Source of the DNA: Sporosarcina sp. HYO08
Lineage (GTDB): Bacteria > Bacillota > Bacilli > Bacillales_A > Planococcaceae
Length of the DNA: 64,000 nt
Reading direction: 5' to 3'
Assembly: GCF_001563475.1 (NCBI RefSeq)
Contig: NZ_LPUT01000030.1
Coordinates: forward strand, 1 to 64,000
The notes below the pieces were generated by a model, which worked only from the letters and a program-made list of their open reading frames with translations, made no database searches and was not told the DNA's origin. Positions within the stretch are counted from its first letter, which is position 1; each line of letters begins with the position of its first letter. Of the stretch, positions 34,956-44,525 are shown piece after piece. The position numbers were made by a program, and so were the translations under genes.

Positions 34956-35005
34956 TAAAAGATCTCTGTTACAGTAAACAACATGTTTTACACTAGAATA
35001 TAAAT

Positions 35006-35055
35006 AGGGATGTTCGGAAAATCAGTTTTTACTGATTTTCTGGACATCCCTTTTC
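35006..35055. terminator. Terminator between metE and the dedA-like gene
   Basis: A stem of about 20 bp with two mismatches (AGGGATGT..AAAATCAGT with ACTGATTTT..ACATCCCT) is followed by TTTT. It serves metE and probably the converging gene. Confidence 0.85.
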
Positions 35056-35072
35056 GATGATATTATGAGCAA

Positions 35073-35720
35073 TTACCTATTAACTGAAAAACGATTCTTT
35101 ACAATCCCTATGATTGCAGGCAATATAGAAAGAAAAATAATGGCGAGTAAAACAGTTGAAAAGTTATTTTTAACAATCGGGATATTCCCGAAAAAATAAC
35201 CAGCCACTGTACAAATCGAAACCCAAAGAACTGCACCAAAAATATTGTAAAAAATAAAATGGCGATAGTTCATACGGCTTGCTCCCGCAACAAACGGGGC
35301 GAACGTCCGTATAAACGGCATGAATCGGGCAATGACGATTGTTTTTCCACCGTGCTTATTAAAATAGTCTTCTGCTTTTTTCATTTTATCCTTGTTAATC
35401 AATTTCCCGATAAACCGATTGGGTGAAATTGCCGTTCCAACTTTTTGACCAATATGGTAATTCACCGTGTCACCAATGATCGCAGCCGTTAAAAAGACAA
35501 GAAAGAGAAGGACTATGTCAAAAGCTCCCATCGCGGCAAGCGCTCCGCTAGCAAACAATAAAGAATCACCAGGCAAAAAAGGAAATATGACAATACCTGT
35601 TTCAACAAATACAATGAAAAATAAAATGGCGTACGACCAAACATCAAATCTTTGAATAATGTCTACCAGATGTTGATCAATATGCAAAATAAAGTCAATT
35701 AAGTCTAAAAGCAATGACAT
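35073..35720 (-). CDS. DedA family membrane protein
   Basis: The 215-residue polytopic protein has DedA/SNARE-associated signatures: FVETGIVIFPFLPGDSLLF with the acidic pair needed for function, and IARFMPFIRTFAPFVAGASRMNY with the paired arginines. DedA proteins help recycle undecaprenyl phosphate and other lipids across the membrane. ATG 35720 is chosen because it has a GGGA site; an ATG 18 bases earlier has none. Monocistronic. Confidence 0.85.
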   Translation of the reverse strand: MSLLLDLIDFILHIDQHLVDIIQRFDVWSYAILFFIVFVETGIVIFPFLPGDSLLFASGALAAMGAFDIVLLFLVFLTAAIIGDTVNYHIGQKVGTAISPNRFIGKLINKDKMKKAEDYFNKHGGKTIVIARFMPFIRTFAPFVAGASRMNYRHFIFYNIFGAVLWVSICTVAGYFFGNIPIVKNNFSTVLLAIIFLSILPAIIGIVKNRFSVNR

Positions 35721-35933
35721 CGTTTTTCCCGCTTTCATAAAATAATTACTCTGTAATCATAAGGCTGTTGGGTGATAAAGTCACGTAACTTTAAGTAATT
35801 TTTTGTAGTAATTTAGAAATACAGGCATTTGAAAGTGGAAGAAACAAACTTTGCCGAAATATAGATATCTGTCCAAACAAACTTTCTACAAACGCCATAC
35901 CTTAGTACAGAGAGAGAGAAAGGTTGTGGAAAA

Positions 35934-36413
35934 ATGGGGAAATCAAATATGGACAAATCGTCTAATGTAGATCCGGCCATCAAATTACGAACACAGTTTA
36001 CTTTTATTGTTAATGACAAGATGCTCAGTTGTATTTTAAGCAGAATCGCAGAAAACTCGGTGAATATTGCCGCCTTTTTCACAACAAGAGACATCCACGA
36101 CAAAAACTTTGTAAGGCTTGTTGTAGGATCATCCGCAGCAGAAAACATGAGAGAACTCCGAGTCGTACTGAACACGCTTAAATGTTTCAATGTTAAATTT
36201 AAAGAAGAGAAAGTAATTGCCCTTTCATCGATCCCAGCAGGTATTCCCGGTGGCTACAATAGAGTCATAGGCAGTTTATGGTGTAAGACAGAGCTAAAAG
36301 CATTTTACGTGGGTGAAGACAATATCATTTATATCAATGTTTCAAATATCAAAAAAGCAATCGCCATTTTATCGCAGGAAAATTTGCCGCAATGTCCGAA
36401 AGAATGTGACTGA
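35934..36413 (+). CDS. ACT-domain-like protein of unknown function
   Basis: The 159-residue protein has a fold resembling an ACT domain near residues 20-85 (TFIVNDKMLSCILSRIAENSVNIAAFFTTRD, pattern beta-alpha-beta). The C-terminal half (IGSLWCKTELKAFYVGEDNIIYINV) is not recognised, and the protein ends CPKEC. It may sense an amino acid or act as a regulator. Start ATG follows GAAAGG. Monocistronic with a good terminator. Confidence 0.5.
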   Translation: MGKSNMDKSSNVDPAIKLRTQFTFIVNDKMLSCILSRIAENSVNIAAFFTTRDIHDKNFVRLVVGSSAAENMRELRVVLNTLKCFNVKFKEEKVIALSSIPAGIPGGYNRVIGSLWCKTELKAFYVGEDNIIYINVSNIKKAIAILSQENLPQCPKECD

Positions 36414-36429
36414 AAGAGACAAAATTTTT

Positions 36430-36460
36430 AAGAAGTAGTTAAGGGAACTGCTTCTTTTTT
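36430..36460 (+). terminator. Terminator of the ACT-like gene
   Basis: An 11-bp stem with one G-U pair (36430-36440 with 36446-36456) runs into TTTTTT. Confidence 0.82.
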
Positions 36461-36664
36461 ATTTTTCAAAAGTTAGTCCGTCAACACGCAATATTCCTTT
36501 GGCAGAATCATAAAGTAAAAAATCTATTAGTCTAAAACAGTTATATAACACGAACCCATTGATTAAAACTGTACTATATGATTAAATGATAGATGTTAGG
36601 TTTAATATTCTGTATTATCAATCACTTCTTTGGTTGGATCATTTAATTTGGAGGGATGTCGTTT

Positions 36665-38851
36665 ATGCAAAAGTACGTGAAGATTGGTGATTTGAAAGTT
36701 GCACAAATCCTATATGATTTTGTGAATGAGGAAGCACTCCCTGGCACTGGTATTGAGCAGGAACAATTTTGGTCTCGTTTTGATGCACTGATTCATGACC
36801 TATCGCCTGTTAATCGCCAACTGCTGGAAGAACGAAAAACTTTGCAACAGCAAATTAATCAATGGCATCAAGAGCATAAAAAGAACTTCGACTTTGATAC
36901 TTATAAAGCTTTTCTACAGAAGATTGGCTATTTAGAACCAAAGGGTGAAGATTTTTCTGTCACCACACAAAATGTCGATGGTGAGGTCGCTAGGCAAGCG
37001 GGGCCACAATTGGTTGTGCCGGTCGATAATGCACGCTATGCATTAAATGCAGCAAACGCACGGTGGGGAAGCTTATACGATGCACTTTACGGTACGGATG
37101 TTATTCCAAATGACCGCGGGGCGGAAGCGGGTAAAGGATATAACCCAAAACGCGGTGCAAAAGTAATTGCTTTTGCCAAGAATTTTTTAGATGAGGCGTT
37201 ACCGCTGACAAATGGATCCCATCGTGATGCGACATCTTATCAAATAAATGATCAAACATTATACGCAACACTTGGTGACGGTTCGACTGTCCAATTACAA
37301 TCACCGGAAAAGTTAGTCGGCTATCATGGCAGACCAGCTGAGCCAACAGCTATTTTGCTAGTGAACAATGGACTTCATATTGAACTTCAAATTGATCGTA
37401 ATCATCCGATTGGTAAAGAGGATCGTGCGGGTGTGAAAGACGTTGTGTTAGAAGCAGCACTCTCTACACTAATGGACTGTGAGGATTCGATTGCGGCTGT
37501 CGATGCAGAGGACAAAGTCGGCGTTTACCGAAATTGGTTAGGGCTGATGAAGGGGGATTTAACGGCAACATTTGAAAGAGGCAGTAAAGCGGTTACCCGA
37601 TCATTAAATCCAGATCGTACCTATACAACACCTAACGGGGGAACGGTGACACTTTCGGGTCGCTCGCTTATGTTTGTCCGGAATGTCGGACATTTAATGA
37701 CGAATAGTGCCGTACTTGATCGAGATGGGCAAGAAGTTCCCGAAGGCATTTTAGATGGCGTTATTACCAGTTTAATTGCCACACATAACTTCGGGGAAAA
37801 TGTGAAATTCAAAAACTCCGCACATGATTCGATTTATATTGTGAAGCCAAAAATGCATGGCTCTAAAGAAGTGGCATTTGCGAATACACTATTTAACAGC
37901 ATAGAAGATCTACTTGGGCTTGAACGATATACGTTGAAAATTGGTGTGATGGATGAAGAACGACGGACATCTCTCAACTTGAAAGCCTGTATTCGTGAGG
38001 TGAAAGAAAGAATAGCGTTTATTAATACAGGATTTTTAGACCGTACTGGAGATGAAATGCACACATCCATGGAAGCAGGAACAATGATTCGAAAAAATGA
38101 CATGAAAACAGCTGGCTGGTTACAAGCTTATGAAACTTCCAATGTGGCGGTCGGCCTTAACTGTGGTTTGCCGGGTCATGCGCAAATTGGAAAAGGAATG
38201 TGGGCAATGCCAGATATGATGACAGCAATGCTTGAGCAGAAAATTGCACATCCACAAGCGGGAGCGAATACAGCATGGGTTCCTTCCCCAACAGCGGCGA
38301 CTTTGCATGCACTGCATTATCACCAAGTAGATGTTCAAGCGGTTCAGAAAGGAATTACATCATCACAAGATCTGCAGGATGACATCTTGCAAATTCCATT
38401 GGCAGAAAAACCAAACTGGTCACCGGAGGAAATTCAACAAGAACTTGATAACAATGCACAAGGCATACTTGGCTATGTCGTTCGTTGGATTGACCAAGGG
38501 GTTGGCTGTTCGAAGGTTCCAGACATTCATAATGTTGGACTGATGGAAGATCGGGCAACATTGCGTATTTCCAGTCAGCATATTGCGAACTGGCTCCACC
38601 ACGGAATTTGTTCAGAAAAGCAAGTGATGGAAACGATGAAGCGAATGGCGGAAGTAGTAGATGCGCAAAATGCAGGAGATATAAATTATCGTCCAATGGC
38701 AGTAGATTTTGATGCTTCAATTGCATTTGCAGCGGCTTGCGAGCTAGTTTTTGAAGGCCGGGAGCAGCCGAATGGCTATACAGAGCCTATTTTACACAGA
38801 CGCCGAATCGAAGCGAAACAGAAATTCCAAGCAGAAATTCCAACGCGCTGA
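36665..38851 (+). CDS. glcB: Malate synthase G
   Basis: The 728-residue enzyme condenses glyoxylate with acetyl-CoA to give malate. Length and blocks fit isoform [29 protein letters not shown] with the Mg-ligand acids, [18 protein letters not shown], and a late [11 protein letters not shown] segment. ATG 36665 is preferred, nine bases after GGAGGG; an ATG nine bases earlier abuts it. No isocitrate lyase is adjacent, so glyoxylate probably comes from glycolate or purine breakdown. A hydroxyacid dehydrogenase lies next door. Confidence 0.95.
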   Translation: MQKYVKIGDLKVAQILYDFVNEEALPGTGIEQEQFWSRFDALIHDLSPVNRQLLEERKTLQQQINQWHQEHKKNFDFDTYKAFLQKIGYLEPKGEDFSVTTQNVDGEVARQAGPQLVVPVDNARYALNAANARWGSLYDALYGTDVIPNDRGAEAGKGYNPKRGAKVIAFAKNFLDEALPLTNGSHRDATSYQINDQTLYATLGDGSTVQLQSPEKLVGYHGRPAEPTAILLVNNGLHIELQIDRNHPIGKEDRAGVKDVVLEAALSTLMDCEDSIAAVDAEDKVGVYRNWLGLMKGDLTATFERGSKAVTRSLNPDRTYTTPNGGTVTLSGRSLMFVRNVGHLMTNSAVLDRDGQEVPEGILDGVITSLIATHNFGENVKFKNSAHDSIYIVKPKMHGSKEVAFANTLFNSIEDLLGLERYTLKIGVMDEERRTSLNLKACIREVKERIAFINTGFLDRTGDEMHTSMEAGTMIRKNDMKTAGWLQAYETSNVAVGLNCGLPGHAQIGKGMWAMPDMMTAMLEQKIAHPQAGANTAWVPSPTAATLHALHYHQVDVQAVQKGITSSQDLQDDILQIPLAEKPNWSPEEIQQELDNNAQGILGYVVRWIDQGVGCSKVPDIHNVGLMEDRATLRISSQHIANWLHHGICSEKQVMETMKRMAEVVDAQNAGDINYRPMAVDFDASIAFAAACELVFEGREQPNGYTEPILHRRRIEAKQKFQAEIPTR

Positions 38852-38866
38852 TCGATCACAAAAGAC

Positions 38867-38992
38867 GGGGCTGTCCTAAATCGAAGAGCCAGGCACCATT
38901 GAACACTAAATATAGTATCAAAATTGAAAGATGATACTACATTTTGAAAGTGTATCGTGGTGCCAGGCACTTCTAGGACAGCTCCGTTTTTT
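38867..38992. repeat. 119-bp palindromic repeat, copy A
   Basis: Nested inverted repeat: outer arms GGGGCTGTCCTA (38867-38878) and TAGGACAGCTCC (38974-38985), then GAAGAGCCAGGCACCA with TGGTGCCAGGCACTTC (14 of 16 complementary), then AGTATCA with TGATACT. A second copy of the same length is at 48757-48875. A T-run follows, so it may also terminate glcB. Confidence 0.85.
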
Positions 38993-39084
38993 TAGATGAT
39001 TCTTAACAATTTTAATTGCAATCGTCAGGAAAAGTATTCGGAACTATGGCACAATGGAGAAAAGAATAGGGGGAGATTTCACCA

Positions 39085-40059
39085 ATGAAACATAAAATTT
39101 ATGCAACATACCCATTAACAGAGGAAGTAAAGCATTTTTTAGAAGAGCATTGTAAAATAAAACAATGGGGTGGGGAAGGGCGTATTCCAAGGGAAGTCCT
39201 TCTTCGTGAACTAAACGATGTAGAAGGAATGTATACAGCTGGCGGTACGATGGCCGGTATGATTGATCAAGAACTGCTTGACCATGCACCTAATCTCAAA
39301 GTCGTAAGCAATGTCTCTGTTGGCTTTAATAACTTTGATTTGGAGGCGTTGAAAAAACGAAATGTGATCGGAACCCATACACCGCATGTATTGGATGAAA
39401 CGGTTGCAGATTTAGCCTTTGGATTACTTCTTGCAACTGCGAGGCGGATTCCAGAATTAGATCGGTTTGTAAAGACAGGCAGTTGGAAAACAACGACGAA
39501 ATATAGCGATACGTATGGAAAAGATGTACACGGTTCTACACTCGGTATTATAGGAATGGGGCGTATTGGGGAAGCCATTGCGAAAAGAGCACGTTTTGGC
39601 TTTGATATGGATCTACTTTACTATAATCGCAGTCGGAAGCCGGAAGCAGAAGAGCGATACGGCGCTGAATATTGCGACTTGGCATCGCTTTTACAACGAT
39701 CCGACTTTGTCCTTATGATGACGCCTTTAACACCTGATACATATAAGCTGATTGGAAAAGAAGAATTCTTACTAATGAAAAAGTCGGCCATGTTTATCAA
39801 TGTATCACGCGGACAAACGATCGATGAACAAGCACTTGTCGAAGCTTTACAAAATGGCGAAATTGCGGCGGCGGGACTCGATGTGTTTGAACAAGAACCA
39901 ATCGAGCCTGATCATCCTCTGTTGAAAATGCCGAACGTTGTGACAGTGCCGCATATCGGATCGGCAACGGCACAAACAGAATTGGCCATGGCGATGCGTG
40001 CGGCTGAAAATTTAGTAGCTGTTTTACAAGGAAAAAAACCGCTGAATCCGGTTCAATAA
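39085..40059 (+). CDS. D-2-hydroxyacid dehydrogenase (glyoxylate/hydroxypyruvate reductase type)
   Basis: The 324-residue D-isomer-specific NAD(P) dehydrogenase has a Rossmann motif GIIGMGRIGEAIAKRA. The catalytic Arg (VSRG), Glu (DVFEQEP) and His (VPHIGSAT) are present. It resembles GyaR/GhrB enzymes that reduce glyoxylate to glycolate or oxidise D-glycerate. Position next to malate synthase G supports glyoxylate metabolism. ATG follows GGGGGAG. Separate transcript from glcB because a palindromic repeat lies between. Confidence 0.88.
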   Translation: MKHKIYATYPLTEEVKHFLEEHCKIKQWGGEGRIPREVLLRELNDVEGMYTAGGTMAGMIDQELLDHAPNLKVVSNVSVGFNNFDLEALKKRNVIGTHTPHVLDETVADLAFGLLLATARRIPELDRFVKTGSWKTTTKYSDTYGKDVHGSTLGIIGMGRIGEAIAKRARFGFDMDLLYYNRSRKPEAEERYGAEYCDLASLLQRSDFVLMMTPLTPDTYKLIGKEEFLLMKKSAMFINVSRGQTIDEQALVEALQNGEIAAAGLDVFEQEPIEPDHPLLKMPNVVTVPHIGSATAQTELAMAMRAAENLVAVLQGKKPLNPVQ

Positions 40060-40085
40060 AAGTGAGAAATAGATGTAGTAATGAC

Positions 40086-40136
40086 AAAGGCGTTATCCCG
40101 GAAGTGCTTGGCTCTTCGTTTTGGGACAACGCTTTT
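40086..40136 (+). terminator. Terminator of the hydroxyacid dehydrogenase gene
   Basis: GGCGTTATCCC pairs with GGGACAACGC with one mismatch and runs into TTTTTT. The loop side contains the reverse complement of CAAAACGAAGAGCCAAGCAC, related to the 119-bp repeats. Confidence 0.7.
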
Positions 40137-40138
40137 TT

Positions 40139-40186
40139 AAACGCTTATCTATTAAAATCGATTCAATTTACAAGTGATAAGCGTTT
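40139..40186. repeat. Perfect 11-bp inverted repeat
   Basis: AAACGCTTATC (40139-40149) and GATAAGCGTTT (40176-40186) overlap the 3' end of the phospholipase-like gene. There is no T-run on either strand. Confidence 0.5.
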
Positions 40187-40481
40187 GCAACTTCATGTAG
40201 CGATAAAGAAAACGAGTGTGTCGTCCTTCCTGCGTACACGGATCGATTTTATCGCATAAGCGGCGAAGACGGCAGAGGAATTCTTGATCACACTCACAAG
40301 CGCATCTTCCTCTTTGATAACATTTATCATGCGCCTTGCACGCCGCATCAAGTTCATTGATCGGAGGACCGGGTCCATTACATCCGGGGCCGCACCAATT
40401 ATAGCCGGGAAAAATACAAAACCGAGGTTTTCGATGAAATCTTCTCGACAACCGTACCCCTCTTTCCATTTGGTCATTCAT
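40152..40481 (-). CDS. Small phospholipase A2-like (parvovirus VP1-type) protein
   Basis: The 109-residue Cys-rich protein has a calcium-loop-like YNWCGPGCNGPGPP (27-40) and the phospholipase A2 catalytic motif CKAHDKCYQ with His51-Asp52, then many cysteines (C60-C82). This combination marks the bacterial/parvovirus VP1-like PLA2 family. No signal peptide is visible and the N-terminus is very basic. The C-terminal 14 residues cover an inverted repeat and may be non-native. The start site has only a weak AGAGAG. Lipase activity is inferred. Confidence 0.78.
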   Translation of the reverse strand: MNDQMERGVRLSRRFHRKPRFCIFPGYNWCGPGCNGPGPPINELDAACKAHDKCYQRGRCACECDQEFLCRLRRLCDKIDPCTQEGRHTRFLYRYMKLQTLITCKLNRF

Positions 40482-40551
40482 CTCTCTAATTTATTCTGCT
40501 ATTCGACAATAAGTGCCAAATAACAATAAGAAAGAAGGGGTGGATTGTTCG

Positions 40552-42135
40552 CTATCTACGACATTCCTGCATGAATTTCAGCCATTTTTTTTGCCGAACC
40601 GTACACCTTGAGTAGCCAAACACAGACACAGCAAATAGGATAATGGAAAGCTCCCAAAGAATGGGGAGTGGGATCGACAACCCGAGGATTATCCCAATCA
40701 CACTGATTAGCAGCAGTTGATAATATCGCTTTTTTTGATTTTCATATATTGTAAATTCAAAATGTCTTCTTTGTTCAACTTTCTTCAGCCTTTCTAGCCT
40801 TTTAGGGGTTTCAAGAAATTCCGTAATTGAGTGGACCATTTTATACATGGGCTGTGATTGAATCCAATGCCAGAGGAAAGACCATTTATTTTCCGATTGT
40901 TTACTCAGCCACCTGATAAAAACGGGTTTACCTAGTGTCATCAGTTCCTCATCGGGTACTAGCTCATGTAGAATTCCTTCTATTGTAATGACTGAACGTC
41001 CCAAAAAGATGAAGCGAATGGGAATTTGAAAGGGGAAATTCTGAATGTGCTCGTTCATTTCTTTTTTCAATGACAGCATGTCCGTCTGTTGTAGTTGATC
41101 GGGCTGAAATGCGCGTAATTCAGCTAGTAAATTTTCCAATGCCCTTGAATCATTTATAGCGAATAAAATGCCAAGATCCATTAAATACTCGACTACTTTC
41201 GGATAATTTTTCGCCAAAAAGCTTTCGATCAGTCCTTGAAAAAGAGTAGCATCTTTTTTGGAGAGATGACCCATCATTCCAAAATCTATTAAAATAATTT
41301 TTCCATCTTTAGAAACAAGTACATTTCCAGGGTGCGGGTCGGCATGAAATAGTCCAGCTTCTAGCCATTGGGACAAAAATATAGATAGGAGCCGCTGTGC
41401 CAGCTCGCGACGAACAATCGGTAATTGTGCCAATGCTTTTTCGTCTGTAATCCGAATGCCTTCGACCCAATCCATCACTAAAACCTTTTTTGTACACAGT
41501 TCCGGATAAACTTCTGGAATCATTACAAAATCATCGTCTTTATAACGATCCTTGAATGTCAGTAAATTTTGCTGTTCATTGATAAAATCAAGCTCTCGTC
41601 CAATTACTTGCATCACTTCTTTAGCGACAACTCGCAAATCAATGAAACTTTTCGGAACGAGGGCCAAATGTTTAACGATCCAAACGACAATGCGTAAAAT
41701 ATGAAAATCCGTTCGAACAATGGAGCCGATATGGGGGCGTTGAACCTTAATGGCCACTTTAGATCCATTTTTCAATATCCCTTTGTAAACTTCGCCTATC
41801 GAAGCCGATGCGATCGTCTTTGGCTCGATTGAATGAACGAATTGGTCGATGGAACCTCCCCATTCTTGTTCTAAAACTTCCTTAATGTCATTCCAATCAG
41901 AGGCAGGTACTTGGTCCGTTAAATCTTGTATTTGCCGAATGAACGCTGGAGGCAGTAAATCTGCTCGTGTACTGAGCATTTGACCTACTTTAATAAGTAT
42001 CCCTTGCAGATCAAAAAGCGTTTTACGAAATTTTTTCCCAGTGTGTTCCCAAAAAAGTTCCCAGTCTTCTTCTCGGCGTCTAAAAGTCTTATACCAATGG
42101 AATTTGAAAATAATTCCCAGTGTTAAAGAGAGCAC
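40552..42135 (-). CDS. ABC1/UbiB family atypical kinase-like protein
   Basis: The 527-residue protein has UbiB landmarks: the KxGQ segment IKVGQMLSTRAD (about 48-59), the Ala-rich loop ASASIGEVYKG, AIKVQRP, GLFHADPHPGNVLV and IDFGMMG. Two C-terminal transmembrane segments follow. Related proteins support quinone synthesis or membrane lipid homeostasis. The GTG at 42135 has no ribosome-binding site. The frame stays open for about 25 codons upstream (including IFRLIK just before), with no ATG, GTG or TTG, so the true start is uncertain or damaged. Confidence 0.82.
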   Translation of the reverse strand: MLSLTLGIIFKFHWYKTFRRREEDWELFWEHTGKKFRKTLFDLQGILIKVGQMLSTRADLLPPAFIRQIQDLTDQVPASDWNDIKEVLEQEWGGSIDQFVHSIEPKTIASASIGEVYKGILKNGSKVAIKVQRPHIGSIVRTDFHILRIVVWIVKHLALVPKSFIDLRVVAKEVMQVIGRELDFINEQQNLLTFKDRYKDDDFVMIPEVYPELCTKKVLVMDWVEGIRITDEKALAQLPIVRRELAQRLLSIFLSQWLEAGLFHADPHPGNVLVSKDGKIILIDFGMMGHLSKKDATLFQGLIESFLAKNYPKVVEYLMDLGILFAINDSRALENLLAELRAFQPDQLQQTDMLSLKKEMNEHIQNFPFQIPIRFIFLGRSVITIEGILHELVPDEELMTLGKPVFIRWLSKQSENKWSFLWHWIQSQPMYKMVHSITEFLETPKRLERLKKVEQRRHFEFTIYENQKKRYYQLLLISVIGIILGLSIPLPILWELSIILFAVSVFGYSRCTVRQKKWLKFMQECRR

Positions 42136-42291
42136 TTTTATAAGTCGGAATATTTTACTTTTCTGTTTTATAGGAATCCACTCGTTTCTCCATTTGTCTC
42201 TATTCCTTTGTTATTCTCTAAATTCTTTTTAATATCCTTTATTCATTCATTACCTAAAATGAAAAAATGTTGCAAATAAATTGAAATCACC

Positions 42292-42347
42292 TTGACAATC
42301 TACCCAAAGATCATTTACGATTAATCCCAATAAAACATATAGGAATT
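42292..42347 (+). promoter_or_regulatory. Promoter of the acyl-CoA dehydrogenase-ABC operon
   Basis: TTGACA (42292-42297), an 18-bp spacer and TACGAT (42316-42321). Just past the start is ATAGGAATT (42339-42347), which resembles part of the CymR sulfur-repressor site. The CymR link is tentative. Confidence 0.4.
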
Positions 42348-42395
42348 GAATAGAATGGGAGAAGTAATAAATTGTTTTTATGTGGAGGAGATTTT

Positions 42396-43565
42396 GTGAA
42401 GGACCTATTTATCAAAACTGAATTGCAAAAGAAATGGTTGAAGAAATTGAAAGAAGTAGAAAAGCCATTTAAAAAAACGTCTGCACAAGTCGATGAATTA
42501 GCGATTTTCCCGCAAGAAAATATAGAGAAGTTGACGGAGATCGGTTATACGAGTTTGGCCGTTCCAAAAAAGTTCGGAGGAGAGGAAATCTCTGTTTATG
42601 ACATGGTGCTTTTTCAGGAGACGCTCGCCAGTTACGACAGCAATACGGCATTGACAATTGGTTGGAACTTAGGCGTAGCGGGTGAAATATTTGAGAAGAA
42701 GGAATGGAAGAGAAGCCAGTTACAGTTTTTGGCGGTGGAACTATTAAAAGGTGCAACAATTAATCGATCAGCTAGTGAAGTATTGACGGGCAGCCCTTCA
42801 AGAGGCGGTCGTCCAGGAACGAAGGCAGCTAAAAGAGACGGCAATTGGGTGTTAAATGGCCGTAAAGCTTATACAACGGGTGCACCAATGTTAACGTACT
42901 TTTTAACATCGGCCTGGGTTGAGGAAAAAGAGCAAGTTGGATTTTTTCTTCTACACAAAGATTTAGAAGGATTGTCGATTGATGAGACATGGGACGTTAT
43001 TTCAATGCGGGGGACGGGAAGCCATGACTTAGTATTGGAAAATGTCAAAGTAGATGAATCGATGCTAGTGGAACTCCCCGAAACGCCTCAAGGCGGCAAG
43101 AAACTTAGAGGATGGATTTTGCATATTCCGGCTTGTTATTTAGGGATTGCGCAAGCCGCCCGGGATTATGCCGTACATTTTGCTAATCAACATAAACCGA
43201 ACAGTCTCAACGGTCCGATTAGTCAGTTGCCGAACGTGCAACAGCTAATTGGAGAAATCGATTTGGCACTTATTCAATCGAGACATTTAATTTACAGTGT
43301 GGCGGAAGCGTACGATGATCCAAAGCGAAGAGCGTTGCTGACGAATGAGCTTGCAGCTGTGAAGCATACCGTCACGAATACGGCAGTTGCAGTTGTCGAT
43401 AAAGCGATGCGGATCGTTGGTGCAAAGAGCTTACAACGTACGAATCCGTTGCAGCGCTATTATCGGGATGTGAGAGCTGGACTTCATAATCCACCGATCG
43501 ATGATATGACAATTAAGCAATTGGCCGTAGCTGCCATTGAGAAAGAAAGCAATAAATCGATATAA
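42396..43565 (+). CDS. Acyl-CoA dehydrogenase-like flavoprotein
   Basis: The 389-residue flavoprotein has the acyl-CoA dehydrogenase fold, with VPKKFGGEEISVYD near residue 50, a flavin-binding NGRKAYTTGAP, and SMRGTGSHDLVLENVKV. The usual catalytic Glu motif is not evident. That, and the amino-acid ABC transporter downstream, fit the SfnB/DszC-type monooxygenase branch used for sulfur compounds. GTG 42396 is chosen, five bases after GGAGGAG. It is the first gene of a five-gene operon. Function in sulfur acquisition is inferred. Confidence 0.72.
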   Translation: MKDLFIKTELQKKWLKKLKEVEKPFKKTSAQVDELAIFPQENIEKLTEIGYTSLAVPKKFGGEEISVYDMVLFQETLASYDSNTALTIGWNLGVAGEIFEKKEWKRSQLQFLAVELLKGATINRSASEVLTGSPSRGGRPGTKAAKRDGNWVLNGRKAYTTGAPMLTYFLTSAWVEEKEQVGFFLLHKDLEGLSIDETWDVISMRGTGSHDLVLENVKVDESMLVELPETPQGGKKLRGWILHIPACYLGIAQAARDYAVHFANQHKPNSLNGPISQLPNVQQLIGEIDLALIQSRHLIYSVAEAYDDPKRRALLTNELAAVKHTVTNTAVAVVDKAMRIVGAKSLQRTNPLQRYYRDVRAGLHNPPIDDMTIKQLAVAAIEKESNKSI

Positions 43566-43588
43566 AAAATTAAAGGGGGAATGCCAAG

Positions 43589-44440
43589 ATGAAAATAAAA
43601 AACACGTTAAAACTGTCGGTAATTGGATTACTAATTGGAGGGATTTTAGCGGGATGCGGTTCTGGAGAAACAACTGAAAATGAAGAGGGTGTGAGAAAAG
43701 TAAAAGTCGCTTACGTACAATCCTCAAAACCTGTCACGTATACGGACGAAAAGGGCTATGCAACAGGCTATGACGTGGAAGTATTGCGGGCAGTAGATGA
43801 ACTTTTGCCGGAATATGAATTTGAATTTGTTGGCACTTCCGACGATGACTTGTTGCTTGGCGTCGAGCAAGGTAAATACCAAGTAGGCGTGAAAAATGCT
43901 TTTTACACGGAAGAAAGAACGAAAAAATTTATTTATCCAAAACAATTTAGCGGACTTAGCAGCACAGGACTTGTGCTGAAAAAAGAAAACGATCAAATTC
44001 AAGATCTCGAAGATTTTGCGTCAGCCGGTTTCACGTTAGCGCCTATTGCCGCGAATAATGCCCAATACACAGTCATTGATGAATACAATAAGGAAAACCC
44101 GGATAACCAGGTAAAGTTACAAGCTGGCGATGCGTTTACAGTTGATGTTGTCCAATGGGTAAACGAAGGTCGAGTGGACGGTGGCGTCATCATTGAGGCG
44201 AGTTTTGACCGCCAGGTGATTGCTGAAGATGGTCCCTATCATAATTTAAAAGATGATGTCATCTATCAGGAATTTGCGGTTATTAAAACATGGCCTTTGT
44301 TCAATAAAAAAGAGCAAGATTTTGCGGATGCATTTGACGTCGCGATGAAAAAAGTGATGGAAGAAAAGAAAACGAATGAACTCAGTCAAAAGTTCTACGG
44401 CAAAGACTTATTCGAATTATTAGAAACTGTTGATCGGTAA
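43589..44440 (+). CDS. Amino-acid ABC transporter substrate-binding lipoprotein
   Basis: The 283-residue lipoprotein has a lipobox ILAGC (about residue 22) and an SBP family 3 domain with VKVAYVQSSKPVTYTDEKG and YATGYDVEVLRAVDELL. The YVQ...KPVTY start differs from the lysine paralogue at 28265 and is reminiscent of cystine/S-compound binders. Located 23 bp after the acyl-CoA dehydrogenase-like gene and followed by an attenuator hairpin. Confidence 0.87.
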   Translation: MKIKNTLKLSVIGLLIGGILAGCGSGETTENEEGVRKVKVAYVQSSKPVTYTDEKGYATGYDVEVLRAVDELLPEYEFEFVGTSDDDLLLGVEQGKYQVGVKNAFYTEERTKKFIYPKQFSGLSSTGLVLKKENDQIQDLEDFASAGFTLAPIAANNAQYTVIDEYNKENPDNQVKLQAGDAFTVDVVQWVNEGRVDGGVIIEASFDRQVIAEDGPYHNLKDDVIYQEFAVIKTWPLFNKKEQDFADAFDVAMKKVMEEKKTNELSQKFYGKDLFELLETVDR

Positions 44441-44451
44441 AAGGTGCGAAA

Positions 44452-44491
44452 GGGGATGTCCAAGGCACTTCGTTTTGGGCGTCTCCTTTTT
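44452..44491 (+). terminator. Intercistronic attenuator hairpin
   Basis: A 12-bp stem with three G-U pairs (GGGGATGTCCAA with TTGGGCGTCTCC) and five T separates the binding protein from the permeases. It shares GCACTTCGTTTTGGG with the hairpin at 40086. Confidence 0.7.
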
Positions 44492-44525
44492 AAAACGAAT
44501 AGTGTATTAATTTGGAGTGGTGAGT

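Noticed and set aside
35771..35784. GTGA-TAAAG-TCAC as a possible FNR box
   Set aside because: The spacer is 5 rather than 6 bases and no suitable -10 is placed after it.
40193..40477. 94-codon frame overlapping the phospholipase-like gene
   Set aside because: The alternative frame holds the HD motif and cysteine pattern.
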